Positions 36,778-47,023 of a stretch of DNA of 64,000 bases are shown here, piece after piece; position 1 is the stretch's first letter, and every line of letters starts with the position of its first letter. Origin of the DNA: Roseovarius mucosus (GTDB taxonomy: Bacteria > Pseudomonadota > Alphaproteobacteria > Rhodobacterales > Rhodobacteraceae); assembly GCF_002080415.1 (NCBI RefSeq), contig NZ_CP020474.1, positions 2,617,501 to 2,681,500 on the forward strand. Direction: 5' to 3'. The notes beneath the pieces are model-generated. The model searched no databases and was not told the DNA's origin. It worked only from the letters and a program-made list of their open reading frames with translations. The position numbers were made by a program, and so were the translations under genes.

Positions 36778-37257
36778 ATGACCGACCTGCCTGTTGCCCG
36801 CCACCTGCTTCATCACGCCCCTGATCGGGTGTCTGACACGGTCGTGCTGGATTATGACGCGCGGCTGATGCGCCGCAAGCGGCTGGTGGGGCGGGATGGC
36901 CTGGCATTTCTTGTCGATCTGGCAGAGGTGACGAACCTTGACGATCACTGGGGCTTTGCGCTCGACGATGGGCGCGCGGTGGCGGTCGAGGCCGCACCCG
37001 AAGATCTGATTGAGGTGCGTGGCGATCTTGCGCGGCTGGCTTGGCATATCGGCAACCGGCACACGCCTTGCCAGATTGGCGCGGATCATCTGTGTATCCG
37101 CCGCGACCACGTGATCGAGGCGATGCTGGCCTATCTGGGTGCAAAGCTGACGCCCGTCACTGGCCCGTTCCGGCCCGAGGGCGGGGCCTATGGCAAGGGG
37201 CGCACCATGGGGCATGACCACGGGGATCACAGCCGCGCCCATCACAGCCACGCCTGA
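36778..37257 (+). CDS. ureE: Urease nickel metallochaperone UreE
   Basis: 159 residues. The N-terminal peptide-binding domain (about 1-75) and the metal-binding domain (IGNRHTPCQI, about 89-98, then LCIRRDHVIEAML with the dimer-interface His) are in order. The C-terminus is His/Asp rich (GHDHGDHSRAHHSHA), a nickel-storage tail like that of Klebsiella UreE. It starts nine bases after ureC and its stop overlaps ureF (TGATG). Confidence 0.94.
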   Translation: MTDLPVARHLLHHAPDRVSDTVVLDYDARLMRRKRLVGRDGLAFLVDLAEVTNLDDHWGFALDDGRAVAVEAAPEDLIEVRGDLARLAWHIGNRHTPCQIGADHLCIRRDHVIEAMLAYLGAKLTPVTGPFRPEGGAYGKGRTMGHDHGDHSRAHHSHA

Positions 37258-37889
37258 TGCTCAGCTCTGCGCATCTCACGCTTGTGCAATGGCTCTCGCC
37301 AGCCTTTCCAACCGGGGCGTTTGCCTATTCACATGGTCTGGAGGCTGAGATTGCGGCAGGCACGGTGCGGGATGCCGCAAGCCTTGTGGTATGGCTTGGC
37401 AATATCCTGCGATATGGCGCTGGCTGGCAAGATGCGGTGCTGCTGGCCCATGCGCTGGATGGGGAATGTGACAGGCTCGACGATCTTGCACGCGCGCTGC
37501 AACCCTGCGCCGAACGCTTGCAGGAAAGCCGGGAACAGGGGGCGGCACTGGCGCGATGCGTGGCGGGGATCACCGGGCGCGCCTTGCCCGCGCGTTTGCT
37601 ACCTGTGGCGGTGGGCGAGGCGGCGGCGGCGCTGGACCTGCCCAAGCGCGATGTGATCGCGCTTTATCTGCATGGCTTTGTCGGGAACCTTGTGACCATC
37701 AGCGTCCGCCACGTGCCATTGGGTCAGACCGAAGGGCAGGCTGCGTTGGCGCGGCTTTTGCCGGATATTCACGCGCAGGCGGATCGGGCGGCGCGAGCCA
37801 CCCTTGACGAGATCGGGACCTGTGCGCTGGCGGGTGATCTTGCGGCGTTGCGACATGAAACTCAGGACGTGAGGATATTCCGGACATGA
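37257..37889 (+). CDS. ureF: Urease accessory protein UreF
   Basis: 210 residues, all-helical. [19 protein letters not shown] (about 10-28) is the UreF signature near the N-terminus. It acts in the UreD-UreF-UreG activation complex as regulator of the UreG GTPase. ATG 37257 shares a base with the ureE stop, and the ureF end overlaps the ureG start by four bases. Confidence 0.93.
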   Translation: MLSSAHLTLVQWLSPAFPTGAFAYSHGLEAEIAAGTVRDAASLVVWLGNILRYGAGWQDAVLLAHALDGECDRLDDLARALQPCAERLQESREQGAALARCVAGITGRALPARLLPVAVGEAAAALDLPKRDVIALYLHGFVGNLVTISVRHVPLGQTEGQAALARLLPDIHAQADRAARATLDEIGTCALAGDLAALRHETQDVRIFRT

Positions 37890-38548
37890 CAGGCAAGAGC
37901 ATGAATGGCCCGCTGCGTGTGGGGATCGGTGGCCCAGTGGGCGCGGGCAAGACGACGCTGACCGAAATGCTGGCGCGTGCGCTGGCGCCGCGCTGTTCGA
38001 TGGCGGTTATCACCAATGACATTTACACCCGCGAGGATGCCGAATACCTCCTGCGTGCGCAGGTCCTGCCCGCAGACCGCATTCGCGGGGTGGAAACCGG
38101 CGGCTGCCCGCATACGGCCATTCGCGAGGATGCCTCTATCAATCTGGCCGCAGTGGAGGAGCTGACGGTCGCCTTTCCTGATCTCGATCTCATCCTGATC
38201 GAGTCTGGCGGTGACAACCTTGCCGCGACGTTCAGCCCGGAATTGGCGGATATTACCCTTTATGTGATTGATACTGCCGCCGGTCAGGACATTCCGCGCA
38301 AACGTGGGCCGGGGGTAACGAAATCGGGCCTGTTGGTGGTGAACAAGACCGATCTTGCCCCCTATGTTGGCGTCGATCTGGTGCGTCTTGAGGCGGATAC
38401 GGCGCAGGCCCGCGCTGGTAGGCCCTATGTGCTGGCGCAAGTGCGGCGCGGCTTGGGCGTTGATGCCATTGTCGATTTCATCGTGCGGGAGGGGGGATTG
38501 CAGGTGCAGCCACCGCTGGTCCTGGCGGCTGGAGTGCCGGGCAACTAA
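37886..38548 (+). CDS. ureG: Urease accessory GTPase UreG
   Basis: 220 residues of the SIMIBI GTPase class. P-loop GPVGAGKTT (16-24), [13 protein letters not shown], the nickel-site [17 protein letters not shown] (Cys-Pro-His), [12 protein letters not shown], and the NKTD guanine-recognition motif. GTP hydrolysis drives nickel delivery to urease. The ATG at 37886 is chosen; a second at 37901 is possible. Its stop overlaps the convergent TetR gene by four bases. Confidence 0.96.
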   Translation: MTGKSMNGPLRVGIGGPVGAGKTTLTEMLARALAPRCSMAVITNDIYTREDAEYLLRAQVLPADRIRGVETGGCPHTAIREDASINLAAVEELTVAFPDLDLILIESGGDNLAATFSPELADITLYVIDTAAGQDIPRKRGPGVTKSGLLVVNKTDLAPYVGVDLVRLEADTAQARAGRPYVLAQVRRGLGVDAIVDFIVREGGLQVQPPLVLAAGVPGN

Positions 38549-39201
38549 GGCACAAGGCCGTTGAGAAACACTCGGATCGCCAATCTTTGCCGCATGGCAA
38601 GGGCCTCTGGTGTTGCAAGACAGGTGGGATCCAGCAGAGACTCCAGCGGCCATGGCCGCACCATATCGAGCAGCAGGAGCGCCGCGTCAGTGGTATCTGC
38701 AACCGCAATTTCACTTCGGTCAAGACCACGGTCCAACTCGGCCTTGAGGATCGACAGATCACGTCGCATCAGGGTTTGGACCAGATCGCGGCCTATATCC
38801 GGTGCCTGCGGCACCTGTGCGATGAAGGCGCGCAGGATTTCCAGCGGCAAGCCATAACCCTGATGCCGGACACCTTGGGATAACACACGCTCAAGTCGCG
38901 CGGCGATGGGCAGGGCCGTGTCGGCGTCGGGCAGCGGACGGATGAACGCATCGGCCACCTTATTGATATAGGCCCGAAAGAGCGCGCTGCGGCTGGAAAA
39001 AGCGGCATAAAGCGTCCGCTTGGACATCCCTGCATGGGCGGCGATTGCCTCCATCGTGGCCCCGTCTAGACCGCGCTCGGCATGCACCGCTTCGAGTGAG
39101 GCAAAAATGGCGTCGCGCCGGTCTTCGCAACTGCGTGTGACCGGGCGTCCGCGCCGGATCTTGCTCTGGGCTTGCTCGCGTCGTGTGCCATCTCGCATCA
39201 C
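38545..39201 (-). CDS. TetR/AcrR-family repressor of the adjacent RND efflux pair
   Basis: 218 residues; a basic N-terminal tail, then a TetR helix-turn-helix (about 27-75: [31 protein letters not shown] then [16 protein letters not shown]), and a ligand-binding helical domain after about 85. It is divergent from the membrane-fusion gene, with a 22-base palindrome in the gap. Auto-repression and repression of the efflux genes, relieved by a small ligand, is the standard arrangement (inference). Its stop overlaps the end of ureG. Confidence 0.88.
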   Translation of the reverse strand: MMRDGTRREQAQSKIRRGRPVTRSCEDRRDAIFASLEAVHAERGLDGATMEAIAAHAGMSKRTLYAAFSSRSALFRAYINKVADAFIRPLPDADTALPIAARLERVLSQGVRHQGYGLPLEILRAFIAQVPQAPDIGRDLVQTLMRRDLSILKAELDRGLDRSEIAVADTTDAALLLLDMVRPWPLESLLDPTCLATPEALAMRQRLAIRVFLNGLVP

Positions 39202-39271
39202 GTGGCCTCATTTTCGCACATTGGTTGTGCGCATGGCGCTGTGCTGTTGCCATTTGCCCGTTTGTCATATT

Positions 39272-39293
39272 TATAAAACGCACGCGTTTTATA
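39272..39293. promoter_or_regulatory. 22-base palindromic operator, TetR-type
   Basis: TATAAAACGC, spacer AC, GCGTTTTATA: ten-base perfect arms in the gap between the TetR gene (start 39201) and the membrane-fusion gene (start 39341). Size and symmetry fit a TetR dimer site, and the AT-rich ends may overlap a -10 element. It lies 48 bases before the efflux start codon. Confidence 0.8.
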
Positions 39294-39340
39294 TCTGACT
39301 GGACGCCGTTCTGCCAATCCATATCGTGAAAGGGTCTCTG

Positions 39341-40468
39341 ATGGCTGCGTTTCCCCGAATGATCCGCGTGCTCGCGCTCTGTGCTGGCTTTGTGCCGGGA
39401 TTTGCCATTGCGCAACAGGCCCAGGGGCCGACACCCGTGACCGTTGTAACGCTTGCGCCGCAGGATGTGACCTTGACGTCGCTCTTGCCGGGGCGCGTGG
39501 CAGCTTCGGCAGAGGCTGAGGTGCGTCCGCAGGTCAACGGGATCATCACGGAACGCCTGTTTGAAGAAGGGGCTGATGTGACCATCGGTGATCCCCTCTA
39601 TCAGATCGACAAGGCCACCTATGAGGCCACTGTGCGGCAGTCGCGTGCCGGTGTGGCGCAGGCCGCAGCGCAGCTGCGCGCGGCAGAGCGCGAGGCGAGA
39701 CGTCTGGTAGAACTGCAATCCCGAAATGTCGCCAGCGAGCAGGCGCTTGACGAGGCGACATCGACCCGCGATGCGGCGGCAGCAGGGCTGGAACTCGCCG
39801 AAGCACAGCTCAATTCTGCGGAAATCGAGCTGTCACGCACCACTATTCGGGCCCGCCTGTCGGGGCGGATAGGCCTGTCATTAACCTCGCAGGGTGCGCT
39901 TGTGACCGCAAGCCAAGCCCAGCCTTTGACTGTGATCCGCAACATCAATCCGGTTTATGTCGATGTGACGCAATCCGCTGCAGACCTCTTGCGGTGGCGG
40001 CGCGGTGAGACGGAGCGCGAGCTTGAGGATGCGGATGCCACGGTACGGCTCAAGCTGGCGGATGGCTCGGACTATAGCGAGACAGGTCAGCTCAAGGCGG
40101 CGGAACCCAATGTGAATCCGCAAACCGGGGTTGTCACGCTGCGGATGCAGTTCGACAATCCTGATCTTCTTTTGCTGCCGGGGATGTATGTGCAGGTGGA
40201 CATGCCGGTTGAAGTGGCGCGCGATGTGTACCTCGTGCCGCAAGAGGGCGTGGTTCGCGATCGGCGCGGTCGTCCGCTTGCTTGGGTGGTCAATGGTGAC
40301 GGTGTGATCGAGGAACGCGCGCTGAACATTATCCAAGACCGTGGCAATGCCTGGGTGGTGGATGAGGGGTTGAACCCTGGTGATCGCGTGATGGTGGCAG
40401 GGTTCCAGAAAACCGCACCGGGGGCGACCGTGACGCCTGAAGAGCGCGCCGCCGCACAACAACAATAA
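39341..40468 (+). CDS. RND efflux system, periplasmic adaptor (membrane-fusion) protein
   Basis: 375 residues with a Sec signal (cleavage near AIAQQ). Adaptor layout: beta-barrel start TPVTVVTLAPQDVTLTS, lipoyl half PGRVAASAEAEVRPQVNGII, a helical hairpin about 90-160 (many Ala/Arg/Glu), second lipoyl half with RARLSGRIGLSLTSQGALV, then a beta-barrel domain. It bridges the inner-membrane pump to an outer-membrane channel; no TolC-type gene is in the window. ATG 39341 has AAAGGG upstream; a GTG five codons earlier lies before that site and is rejected. 24 bases precede the pump gene. Confidence 0.92.
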   Translation: MAAFPRMIRVLALCAGFVPGFAIAQQAQGPTPVTVVTLAPQDVTLTSLLPGRVAASAEAEVRPQVNGIITERLFEEGADVTIGDPLYQIDKATYEATVRQSRAGVAQAAAQLRAAEREARRLVELQSRNVASEQALDEATSTRDAAAAGLELAEAQLNSAEIELSRTTIRARLSGRIGLSLTSQGALVTASQAQPLTVIRNINPVYVDVTQSAADLLRWRRGETERELEDADATVRLKLADGSDYSETGQLKAAEPNVNPQTGVVTLRMQFDNPDLLLLPGMYVQVDMPVEVARDVYLVPQEGVVRDRRGRPLAWVVNGDGVIEERALNIIQDRGNAWVVDEGLNPGDRVMVAGFQKTAPGATVTPEERAAAQQQ

Positions 40469-40492
40469 CCGACCGGGCAGAGGATATTCCGA

Positions 40493-43400
40493 ATGGCCAG
40501 CTTTTTTATCGACCGCCCGGTGTTCGCATGGGTCATTTCGATCCTGATCATGGGGGTCGGGGTGCTGGCCATCCTGATCCTGCCTGTGGCGCAATATCCG
40601 CAAATCGCGCCGCCCTCTGTCACGGTCACCGCCAATTATCCCGGGGCCTCGGCCGATACTGTGGCCAATACGGTCACACAGGTGATCGAGCAGCAGATGA
40701 CTGGGCTGGACGGCCTGCGCTATTTCTCGTCTCGCTCGACCTCGGCGGGCAGTGCCGAGGTGACTCTGACCTTTGAGACGGGCACAGATGCGGATATCGC
40801 GCAGGTGCAGGTTCAAAACAAACTAGGTCAGGCCACGCCACTCTTGCCCGAGATTGTGCAGCGTCAGGGGATCACGGTCGAGAAATCCTCGGCAGGCTTC
40901 CTGATGGTGGTTGGGATGATCTCGACCGATGGCACGCTCGATCAGGTGGACCTGTCGGATTACATGGTCACCAACCTTGTTGATGAACTAAGTCGGACCG
41001 AGGGGGTCGGATCGGTCAACGTTTTTGGTGCGCAATATGCGATGCGGATCTGGCTCGACCCGTCCAAGCTGGCGGGATTCGGCCTGACGCCGTCAGACGT
41101 TGTGGCGGCGGTTTCGGCGCAGAACGCGCAGATTTCTGCTGGTGCCTTTGGCGCGCAACCGGCGGTCGAAGGCCAACAACTCAACGCCACGATCACCGCG
41201 CAATCGCTGCTCAGCACGCCTGAGGATTTCCGTCAGATCGTGCTGCGTGCCGAGACTGACGGCGGCCTCGTGCTGCTCGACGATGTGGCGCGGGTCGAGA
41301 TTGGGGCGGAAAACTATGCCACGACGGCGCGGTTCAACACCGACCCTGCGGCAGGTATGGCGATCACTCTGGCACCGGGGGCGAATGCCCTCGATACGGC
41401 GCGCGCGATCAAGGAGCGGATGGTCGAATTCGCCCGCTTCTTTCCCGAAGGTGTGGATTACGTGATCCCCTATGACACCACGCCCTTTGTCGAGATTTCG
41501 ATCAAGGAAGTGGTCAAGACCCTGTTCGAGGCGATTGGTCTTGTGTTTCTCGTGATGTTCCTCTTCCTGCAAAACCTGCGCGCGACGCTTATCCCTACCC
41601 TCGCGGTGCCTGTTGTCTTGTTGGGCACCTTCGGGGTGCTGGCGGCGGCGGGGTTCTCGATCAACACGCTGACGATGCTGGCGATGGTGCTGGCGATCGG
41701 CCTTTTGGTTGATGACGCGATTGTCGTTGTTGAAAATGTCGAGCGTATCATGGAGGAAGAGGGCCTTGGCCCGCGTGAAGCTACGCATAAATCCATGGGC
41801 CAGATCACCGGAGCGCTGGTGGGCATTGCCATGGTGCTTTCGGCGGTGTTCGTGCCAATGGCGTTCTTTCCCGGCTCGACCGGTGTGATCTATCAGCAAT
41901 TCGCGATCACCATCGTGTCCGCCATGGCGCTGTCGGTGGTGGTTGCGATCACCCTCACGCCCGCGCTCTGCGCGTCCCTGCTCAAGGCCAAGAACGGCCA
42001 TGGTGCGACGCGCGGACCGTTCGCGTGGTTCAACACCGGCTTTGGTAAGCTGACCAATGGCTATGGCGGCGCGGTGGGCTGGTCGGTGCGCCGCCCGGTG
42101 CGGGTGTTCGTTGTCTATTTGGCGTTGGCGTTGGGCATGGCGCTGATGTTCCTGCGCACGCCCACCGGGTTCCTGCCCGAAGAAGATCAGGGCATTCTCT
42201 TTACCCTCATCCAAACCCCTACCGGATCAAGCGCCGAGCGCACGCTGGAGGTGATCAAGCAGGTCGAGGATTATTATCTCGAACAAGAAACCGATGTTGT
42301 GAACTCGATGTTCGGCGTCGTCGGCTTCAGCTTTTCGGGGAATGGGCAGAACATGGGTCTGGCCTTTGTTCAGCTCAAGGATTGGGAAGAGCGGACCGAA
42401 CCGGGACAGAGCGTGCAGGCCTTGGCGGGCCGTGCCTTTGGGGCCTTTAGCCAGATCCGTGATGCGATGGTGTTCCCGGTCGTGCCGCCCTCGGTGATCG
42501 AGCTGGGCAATGTGTCGGGCTTTGATTTCTACCTGCAAGCGCGGGCGGGGCAAAGCCATGCCGATCTGATGGCCGCGCGCAATCAGCTGCTGGGCATGGC
42601 GGCGCAAAGCGATCTTATCGCCTCGGCTCGGCCCAACGGGCTAGAGGATGCGGCGCAATACAATCTTGATATCGACTGGCGCAAGGCGGGGGCTATGGGG
42701 CTGACGCCGACGGATGTGGGGCAATTGCTCCAGATTGCTTGGGCGGGCAGCTATGTGAACGACTTCCTTGATCAGGGCCGGATCAAGCGGGTTTATGTTC
42801 AAGGAGAGGCCGACGCGCGCGCGCAACCCACCGATATTGACAAATGGCGGGTACGAAACGCCAGCGGCGGGCTGGTGCCGTTTTCCAATTTCGCCGAAGG
42901 GCGATGGGATTACGGCGCGCAGGGGCTTTATCGTTACAACGGCATCCCATCGGTGCAGTTGCAGGGCTCGCCCGCGCCCGGTGTGTCGACGGGCGAGGCG
43001 ATGGCCGAGATGGAGCGTCTCGTGGCGGAACTGGGACAGGGCTATGAGCTGGCCTGGACCGGGCTGTCGCTGGAAGAGCGCGAGTCGGGCAATCAGGCAC
43101 CGCTGCTCTACGCGCTTTCTTTGGCGGCGGTGTTCCTGTCATTGGCGGCCCTCTATGAAAGCTGGTCAATTCCCTTTGCGGTCATGTTGGCCATGCCCAT
43201 CGGCATCGTGGGCGCGCTGACCGGCGCGTGGATTGGCGGGTTTGAGAATGGGGTATTCTTTCAGGTGGGGCTGCTGACGGTGGTGGGCCTGACGGGCAAG
43301 AATGCGATCCTGATCGTAGAGTTTGCCCGAGAACGCTATGAGGCAGGCGAGACCATTCTGGAGGCGGTGATCGAGGCGGCGCGTCAAAGGTTCCGACCGA

Positions 43401-43600
43401 TCATCATGACTTCGATGGCGTTCTCTCTTGGCGTTCTGCCGCTTGTGCTGAGTTCTGGCGCAGGGTCCGGTGGGCGCAATGCCATTGGGTCCGGCGTGCT
43501 GAGCGGGACCATTTCGGGCACAGTGTTGGGCGTGGTCTTTGTGCCGCTCTTCTTTGTGATCGTGACGCGTCTCTTTGGCCGGGCCAAGTCGCGCGATTGA
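40493..43600 (+). CDS. RND multidrug efflux transporter, HAE1 (AcrB/MexB) family
   Basis: 1035 residues. The start [19 protein letters not shown] and [19 protein letters not shown] are family signatures. TM helices 1 (about 10-30), 2-6 (about 340-500), 7 (about 530) and 8-12 (about 865-1030) flank two large periplasmic loops. The TM4 proton-relay pair is present in [17 protein letters not shown] (two Asp near 405). It exports hydrophobic drugs or metabolites using proton motive force as a trimer with the upstream adaptor. It is most likely repressed by the TetR protein through the palindrome at 39272. Confidence 0.94.
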   Translation: MASFFIDRPVFAWVISILIMGVGVLAILILPVAQYPQIAPPSVTVTANYPGASADTVANTVTQVIEQQMTGLDGLRYFSSRSTSAGSAEVTLTFETGTDADIAQVQVQNKLGQATPLLPEIVQRQGITVEKSSAGFLMVVGMISTDGTLDQVDLSDYMVTNLVDELSRTEGVGSVNVFGAQYAMRIWLDPSKLAGFGLTPSDVVAAVSAQNAQISAGAFGAQPAVEGQQLNATITAQSLLSTPEDFRQIVLRAETDGGLVLLDDVARVEIGAENYATTARFNTDPAAGMAITLAPGANALDTARAIKERMVEFARFFPEGVDYVIPYDTTPFVEISIKEVVKTLFEAIGLVFLVMFLFLQNLRATLIPTLAVPVVLLGTFGVLAAAGFSINTLTMLAMVLAIGLLVDDAIVVVENVERIMEEEGLGPREATHKSMGQITGALVGIAMVLSAVFVPMAFFPGSTGVIYQQFAITIVSAMALSVVVAITLTPALCASLLKAKNGHGATRGPFAWFNTGFGKLTNGYGGAVGWSVRRPVRVFVVYLALALGMALMFLRTPTGFLPEEDQGILFTLIQTPTGSSAERTLEVIKQVEDYYLEQETDVVNSMFGVVGFSFSGNGQNMGLAFVQLKDWEERTEPGQSVQALAGRAFGAFSQIRDAMVFPVVPPSVIELGNVSGFDFYLQARAGQSHADLMAARNQLLGMAAQSDLIASARPNGLEDAAQYNLDIDWRKAGAMGLTPTDVGQLLQIAWAGSYVNDFLDQGRIKRVYVQGEADARAQPTDIDKWRVRNASGGLVPFSNFAEGRWDYGAQGLYRYNGIPSVQLQGSPAPGVSTGEAMAEMERLVAELGQGYELAWTGLSLEERESGNQAPLLYALSLAAVFLSLAALYESWSIPFAVMLAMPIGIVGALTGAWIGGFENGVFFQVGLLTVVGLTGKNAILIVEFARERYEAGETILEAVIEAARQRFRPIIMTSMAFSLGVLPLVLSSGAGSGGRNAIGSGVLSGTISGTVLGVVFVPLFFVIVTRLFGRAKSRD

Positions 43601-43607
43601 CCTTGGG

Positions 43608-43633
43608 CAGTTCCCGGCAAGAGCCGGGGACTG
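43608..43633 (+). terminator. Hairpin after the RND efflux operon
   Basis: CAGTTCCCGGC (43608-43618), loop AAGA, GCCGGGGACTG (43623-43633): eleven pairs with one G-U, eight bases after the stop. No T-run. A probable terminator or mRNA 3'-end stabiliser. Confidence 0.6.
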
Positions 43634-43647
43634 TCACGTGATTGTTG

Positions 43648-43698
43648 CCTGAGCATTCTAAACGCCTGAGCAACTCGGCCAGTTTTGGGCCGGAGTTG
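43648..43698 (+). repeat. Direct repeat and hairpin in the leader of the second polyamine-type operon
   Basis: CCTGAGCA occurs twice, at 43648-43655 and 43665-43672, 17 bases apart. A hairpin follows: CAACTCGGCC (43671-43680) pairs with GGCC-G-GAGTTG (43688-43698) with one bulge and a 7-nt loop, ending 20 bases before the ATG. The repeat could be a tandem operator and the hairpin a leader structure; both roles are inference. Confidence 0.4.
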
Positions 43699-43718
43699 AT
43701 CAAACTCAGGAGACAAGA

Positions 43719-44849
43719 ATGACCTATCCCCTTCAATCCCTGTCCCGTCGTGCCATGCTGGCCACGGGTGCCGCCGCCCTGGCGACCCCGCTGATTGCGC
43801 GCCGCGCGCTTGCCTCGTCTGGCGAGGTGAATGTTTTTGCTTGGGGCGATTACTTCCAGAATGGCGAGATCCCCGAAGCCTTTACCAAGGCCACCGGCAT
43901 CAAGGTGAATGTCTCGACCTATGGCTCGAACGAAGAAGCCGCGTCCAAGCTGCGCGCCGCTGGCGGCAAGGGCTTTGACATTCTCTTCCCCTCGGTTGAC
44001 ACCCGTCCCAATTATGACGAGGGCAACCTGTTGGCTGAGATCGACGAGAGCCGCCTCAAGGTGGATCGGATCGAGCCCGCGCTGTGGCGTTCGTCGCTGG
44101 AACTGGGGGCTGCGCATCGCGGCAAGCGTTATCTGGTCCCGTTCGATTGGGGCACTGAGGGCATGACGTGGGATTCGAGCGCTGTCGATGTCGCGCCTGC
44201 CGATCTGTCCTATGCCCATCTCTGGGCTGACGGGCTGGATAGCAAGGTTGCCATGCGCCAGAAATCAGTGCTGATCACCCTTGCGATCTATCTCGACTCG
44301 ATTGGCGAAGTGCCGTCGAACCGGGCCATGGATCTCTACAAGACCGAAGAAGACACGCGCCGTATCTTTGATGCCTGCGTGGCCTTTGCCGCCAAGAACA
44401 AGGCCAATATCGGCGCTTATTGGAATAACGCCACCGAGGCCACCGGTGCCTTTACCGATGCGGGCTGCACCATCGGCCAGACATGGGATACAACCGGCAT
44501 CAAGCTGCACATGGATGTGGACCCCAAGTGGCGCTATGCCGCCCCGAAAGAGGGCGCTCTGGCGTGGATGGATACCGCTGCGATCCCCTCGGGTGCCGAG
44601 AATGTCGATCAGGCCTATGAGTTCCTCAACTTTCTGATGAGCCCGGAAATCGGCGGCATGTTTGCCAATGCGACCGGCTATAATTCAGCGGCTGTCGGCG
44701 CATCGGCGCATCTGAGCGAGGCCAACAAGACGGCGTTTGCCTTTGCCTATCAGAACGGTGCGATCGAGAACCTGTGGTGGTGGCCGATGTTCACGCCGTG
44801 GTTCTCGGCGGTGCGCGAAGAGTATTCCGAAAAACTGACCAACGCCTGA
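43719..44849 (+). CDS. Second polyamine-type ABC transporter, binding protein (Tat-type signal)
   Basis: 376 residues. The N-terminus carries SRRAML (from about residue 9) followed by a hydrophobic stretch and ARRALA, which looks like a twin-arginine signal, unlike the Sec signal of the paralogue at 23127. The mature part (GEVNVFAWGDYFQNGEIPE) is the PotD/PotF solute-binding fold, with GFDILFPSVDTRPNY, PFDWGTEGMTWD and a GAYWNNATEATGAF segment. It leads an operon of binding protein, ATPase, two permeases and a PHP hydrolase. Ligand is unknown; a polyamine or related amine is the family default. Confidence 0.88.
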   Translation: MTYPLQSLSRRAMLATGAAALATPLIARRALASSGEVNVFAWGDYFQNGEIPEAFTKATGIKVNVSTYGSNEEAASKLRAAGGKGFDILFPSVDTRPNYDEGNLLAEIDESRLKVDRIEPALWRSSLELGAAHRGKRYLVPFDWGTEGMTWDSSAVDVAPADLSYAHLWADGLDSKVAMRQKSVLITLAIYLDSIGEVPSNRAMDLYKTEEDTRRIFDACVAFAAKNKANIGAYWNNATEATGAFTDAGCTIGQTWDTTGIKLHMDVDPKWRYAAPKEGALAWMDTAAIPSGAENVDQAYEFLNFLMSPEIGGMFANATGYNSAAVGASAHLSEANKTAFAFAYQNGAIENLWWWPMFTPWFSAVREEYSEKLTNA

Positions 44850-44904
44850 GCTGACAGAGTGGCGCGGGGAGAGTTCCCCGCGCCCGTTTCATGGAACGAC
44901 CCCA

Positions 44905-46002
44905 ATGACAGTTTCCGCTCGCGGTATGGAAATCACCCTCTGCTCAGCCGCCGTGCGATTTGGCGACTTTCAGGCCGTGCACCCCACGGACCTGACCATT
45001 CGCGCGGGCGAGTTTTTCTCGATCCTTGGCCCCTCGGGCTGTGGCAAAACCACGATTCTGCGCCTTGTCTCGGGGTTTTTGGACCCTTCAGAGGGCAGCA
45101 TACTGATCGGTGGCCGGTCGATGGCGGGCATTGCGCCCTCGGACCGTCCAACTGCGCTGATCTTTCAGAATCTTGCGCTCTTTCCCCTGATGCCAGTGTG
45201 GGAGAATGTCGCCTTTGGCCTAGAGATGCGCGGCTGGAGCAAGGCCAAACGCCGCACGCGGGCGCTTGAACTGCTCACGATGGTCGCCCTTGGCGAACAG
45301 GCCGACAAGCTGCCTTCGGAATTGTCGGGGGGGCAACGTCAGCGGGTGGCGATTGCCCGTGCTCTGGCCGTTGAACCGGCGGTTCTGCTGTTGGACGAAC
45401 CGCTCTCGGCGTTGGATCTCAAGCTGCGGCAGCACATGCGCGCCGAACTCAAGCAGTTACAGCGCGAGACTGGCATCACCTTTGTCTATATCACCCATGA
45501 TCAGGGCGAGGCGCTGACCATGTCCGACCGGGTGGCCGTCATGAACGCCGGACGGCTGGTGCAATTGGGCACGGCGGACGACCTTTACGACCGCCCCACT
45601 AATGCCTTTGTTGCAACCTTTGTCGGCGAAACCAACCGTTTGACCGGGCGCATCGAGGCGGAAGACGGGCAAAGCGCCCGCATCGCCACACCCGAGGGGG
45701 CCTTTGTCGCGCTCAATCCGGCGGGTTTGGGTGTTGGCGCACAAGCGTTTCTCTTTTTGCGGCCCGAGCGGTTGCATGTGCTGACCGAAGGCGAGAGCCG
45801 CGCCAACATGCTGGCCGGTGGCCTCATACGTCGCGATATGGAGGGGGCATTCTCGACGCTCGTGATTGACACCGGCCAAAGCCATTTGACCGTGCACCGT
45901 GTGAATGGCGGGGGCATCCCCCTTGCGGAGGGCCCGTTGCGCCTTGGGTTCTCGCAAGAGGCTGGGGTGATCCTGCCCTTGGGCGAAACCGCCCATGACT
46001 GA
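44905..46002 (+). CDS. Second polyamine-type ABC transporter, ATP-binding protein
   Basis: 365 residues. Walker A GPSGCGKTT (about 46-54), signature LSGGQRQR, Walker B LLLDEPLSALDLKLRQ, switch YITHDQGEAL, then a TOBE domain from about 245 (FVGETNRLTGRIEAE). It is the energy subunit for the permeases behind it. ATG 44905 is used; ATG 44926 (MEITLC) is possible. Its stop lies inside the next start region (eight-base overlap), so translation is coupled. Confidence 0.92.
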   Translation: MTVSARGMEITLCSAAVRFGDFQAVHPTDLTIRAGEFFSILGPSGCGKTTILRLVSGFLDPSEGSILIGGRSMAGIAPSDRPTALIFQNLALFPLMPVWENVAFGLEMRGWSKAKRRTRALELLTMVALGEQADKLPSELSGGQRQRVAIARALAVEPAVLLLDEPLSALDLKLRQHMRAELKQLQRETGITFVYITHDQGEALTMSDRVAVMNAGRLVQLGTADDLYDRPTNAFVATFVGETNRLTGRIEAEDGQSARIATPEGAFVALNPAGLGVGAQAFLFLRPERLHVLTEGESRANMLAGGLIRRDMEGAFSTLVIDTGQSHLTVHRVNGGGIPLAEGPLRLGFSQEAGVILPLGETAHD

Positions 46003-47023
46003 GTTGCGCCGCGCCTTTGGGGCACCCTTGTCGGCACTGATCGTGTTTCTGGTGGGGGTCTGGATTCTGGGCCTGATTGCCGCGCCACAGATCATCATGA
46101 TCGAGCAGTCGTTCTGGACCATGCAGCGCCCCGACGGCGCCGCCGAACTGTCGGTCAAAATCGACGGGCTCTACAATCGTCTCGATGTTCTCGCGCTGGA
46201 CCATCAGGCCGCCGCAGACGCCGCAGCCCGCGCCGCTATCGACACCGAGCGCGACACGGTTCGGGCCGAAATTGCCACGCTCGAAGCCCGGGAAACCACG
46301 CCTGTCAAAACCTGGACGCTGTCCAATTACGGGCAGATGGGGCAGGCGCATCTTGCAATCTTTGCCAAGACGATCCTTGCCTCGCTTGCGGTGACGGCCA
46401 TCGCCTTTGTCGTCTGCTATCCCATCGCCTTTGCCATCGCCAAGCTAGAGCCGCCGCGCCGGGCCGCGATGATTATGATGGCGCTGATCGTGCCCTATGC
46501 CCTTAACGAGCTGCTGCGGGTCTTTGCCTGGCAGATGATCCTGAACTACGGTGGGCCGATCAATGCGGCCCTTGGGCTGGTGGGGATTGGCCCGGTGCCC
46601 TTTCTAGAAAGTGGGTCTGGCGTCTTTATAGCCATGGTCTATGCCTATATCCTGTTCATGGTTTTTCCGCTCTACAACGTGCTGGAAACGCTCGATACCC
46701 ATCAGATCGAGGCGGCGCGGGATCTGGGGGCCGGAACCCTTCAAATCCACCGCCGCGTGGTGCTGCCGCATGCCCGCCCCGGGATTGCAGTAGGCTGTAT
46801 CATGACATTCATGCTGTCGGCGGGGTCTTATGCGGTGCCTTATATCATGACGCGCGGCACCGCTGATCCGTGGTTCACGCAACTGGTCTACAACCGCTTT
46901 TTTCAGGCGACCAACTGGAACGTAGGGGCCGCCTATGCGCTTAGCCTGCTGGTCGTCTGCACCGGGTTCATTTTCCTGATGATGCGGCTGCTCAAGGTTC
47001 GGCTCAAGGATATTGCGAAATGA
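45995..47023 (+). CDS. Second polyamine-type ABC transporter permease, PotB-like with periplasmic coiled-coil insert
   Basis: 342 residues. TM1 (about 12-34) is followed by an unusual 60-residue, Ala/Glu/Asp/Arg-rich segment (about 48-108, with DHQAAADAAARAAIDTERD) predicted helical and possibly coiled-coil, before the usual five further TM helices. The coupling loop AARDLGAGTLQIHRRVVLP lies near residue 238. The paralogue at 25344 is 57 residues shorter and lacks this insert. The insert lies on the periplasmic side if topology is standard, where it could contact the binding protein (inference). Confidence 0.9.
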   Translation: MTELRRAFGAPLSALIVFLVGVWILGLIAAPQIIMIEQSFWTMQRPDGAAELSVKIDGLYNRLDVLALDHQAAADAAARAAIDTERDTVRAEIATLEARETTPVKTWTLSNYGQMGQAHLAIFAKTILASLAVTAIAFVVCYPIAFAIAKLEPPRRAAMIMMALIVPYALNELLRVFAWQMILNYGGPINAALGLVGIGPVPFLESGSGVFIAMVYAYILFMVFPLYNVLETLDTHQIEAARDLGAGTLQIHRRVVLPHARPGIAVGCIMTFMLSAGSYAVPYIMTRGTADPWFTQLVYNRFFQATNWNVGAAYALSLLVVCTGFIFLMMRLLKVRLKDIAK

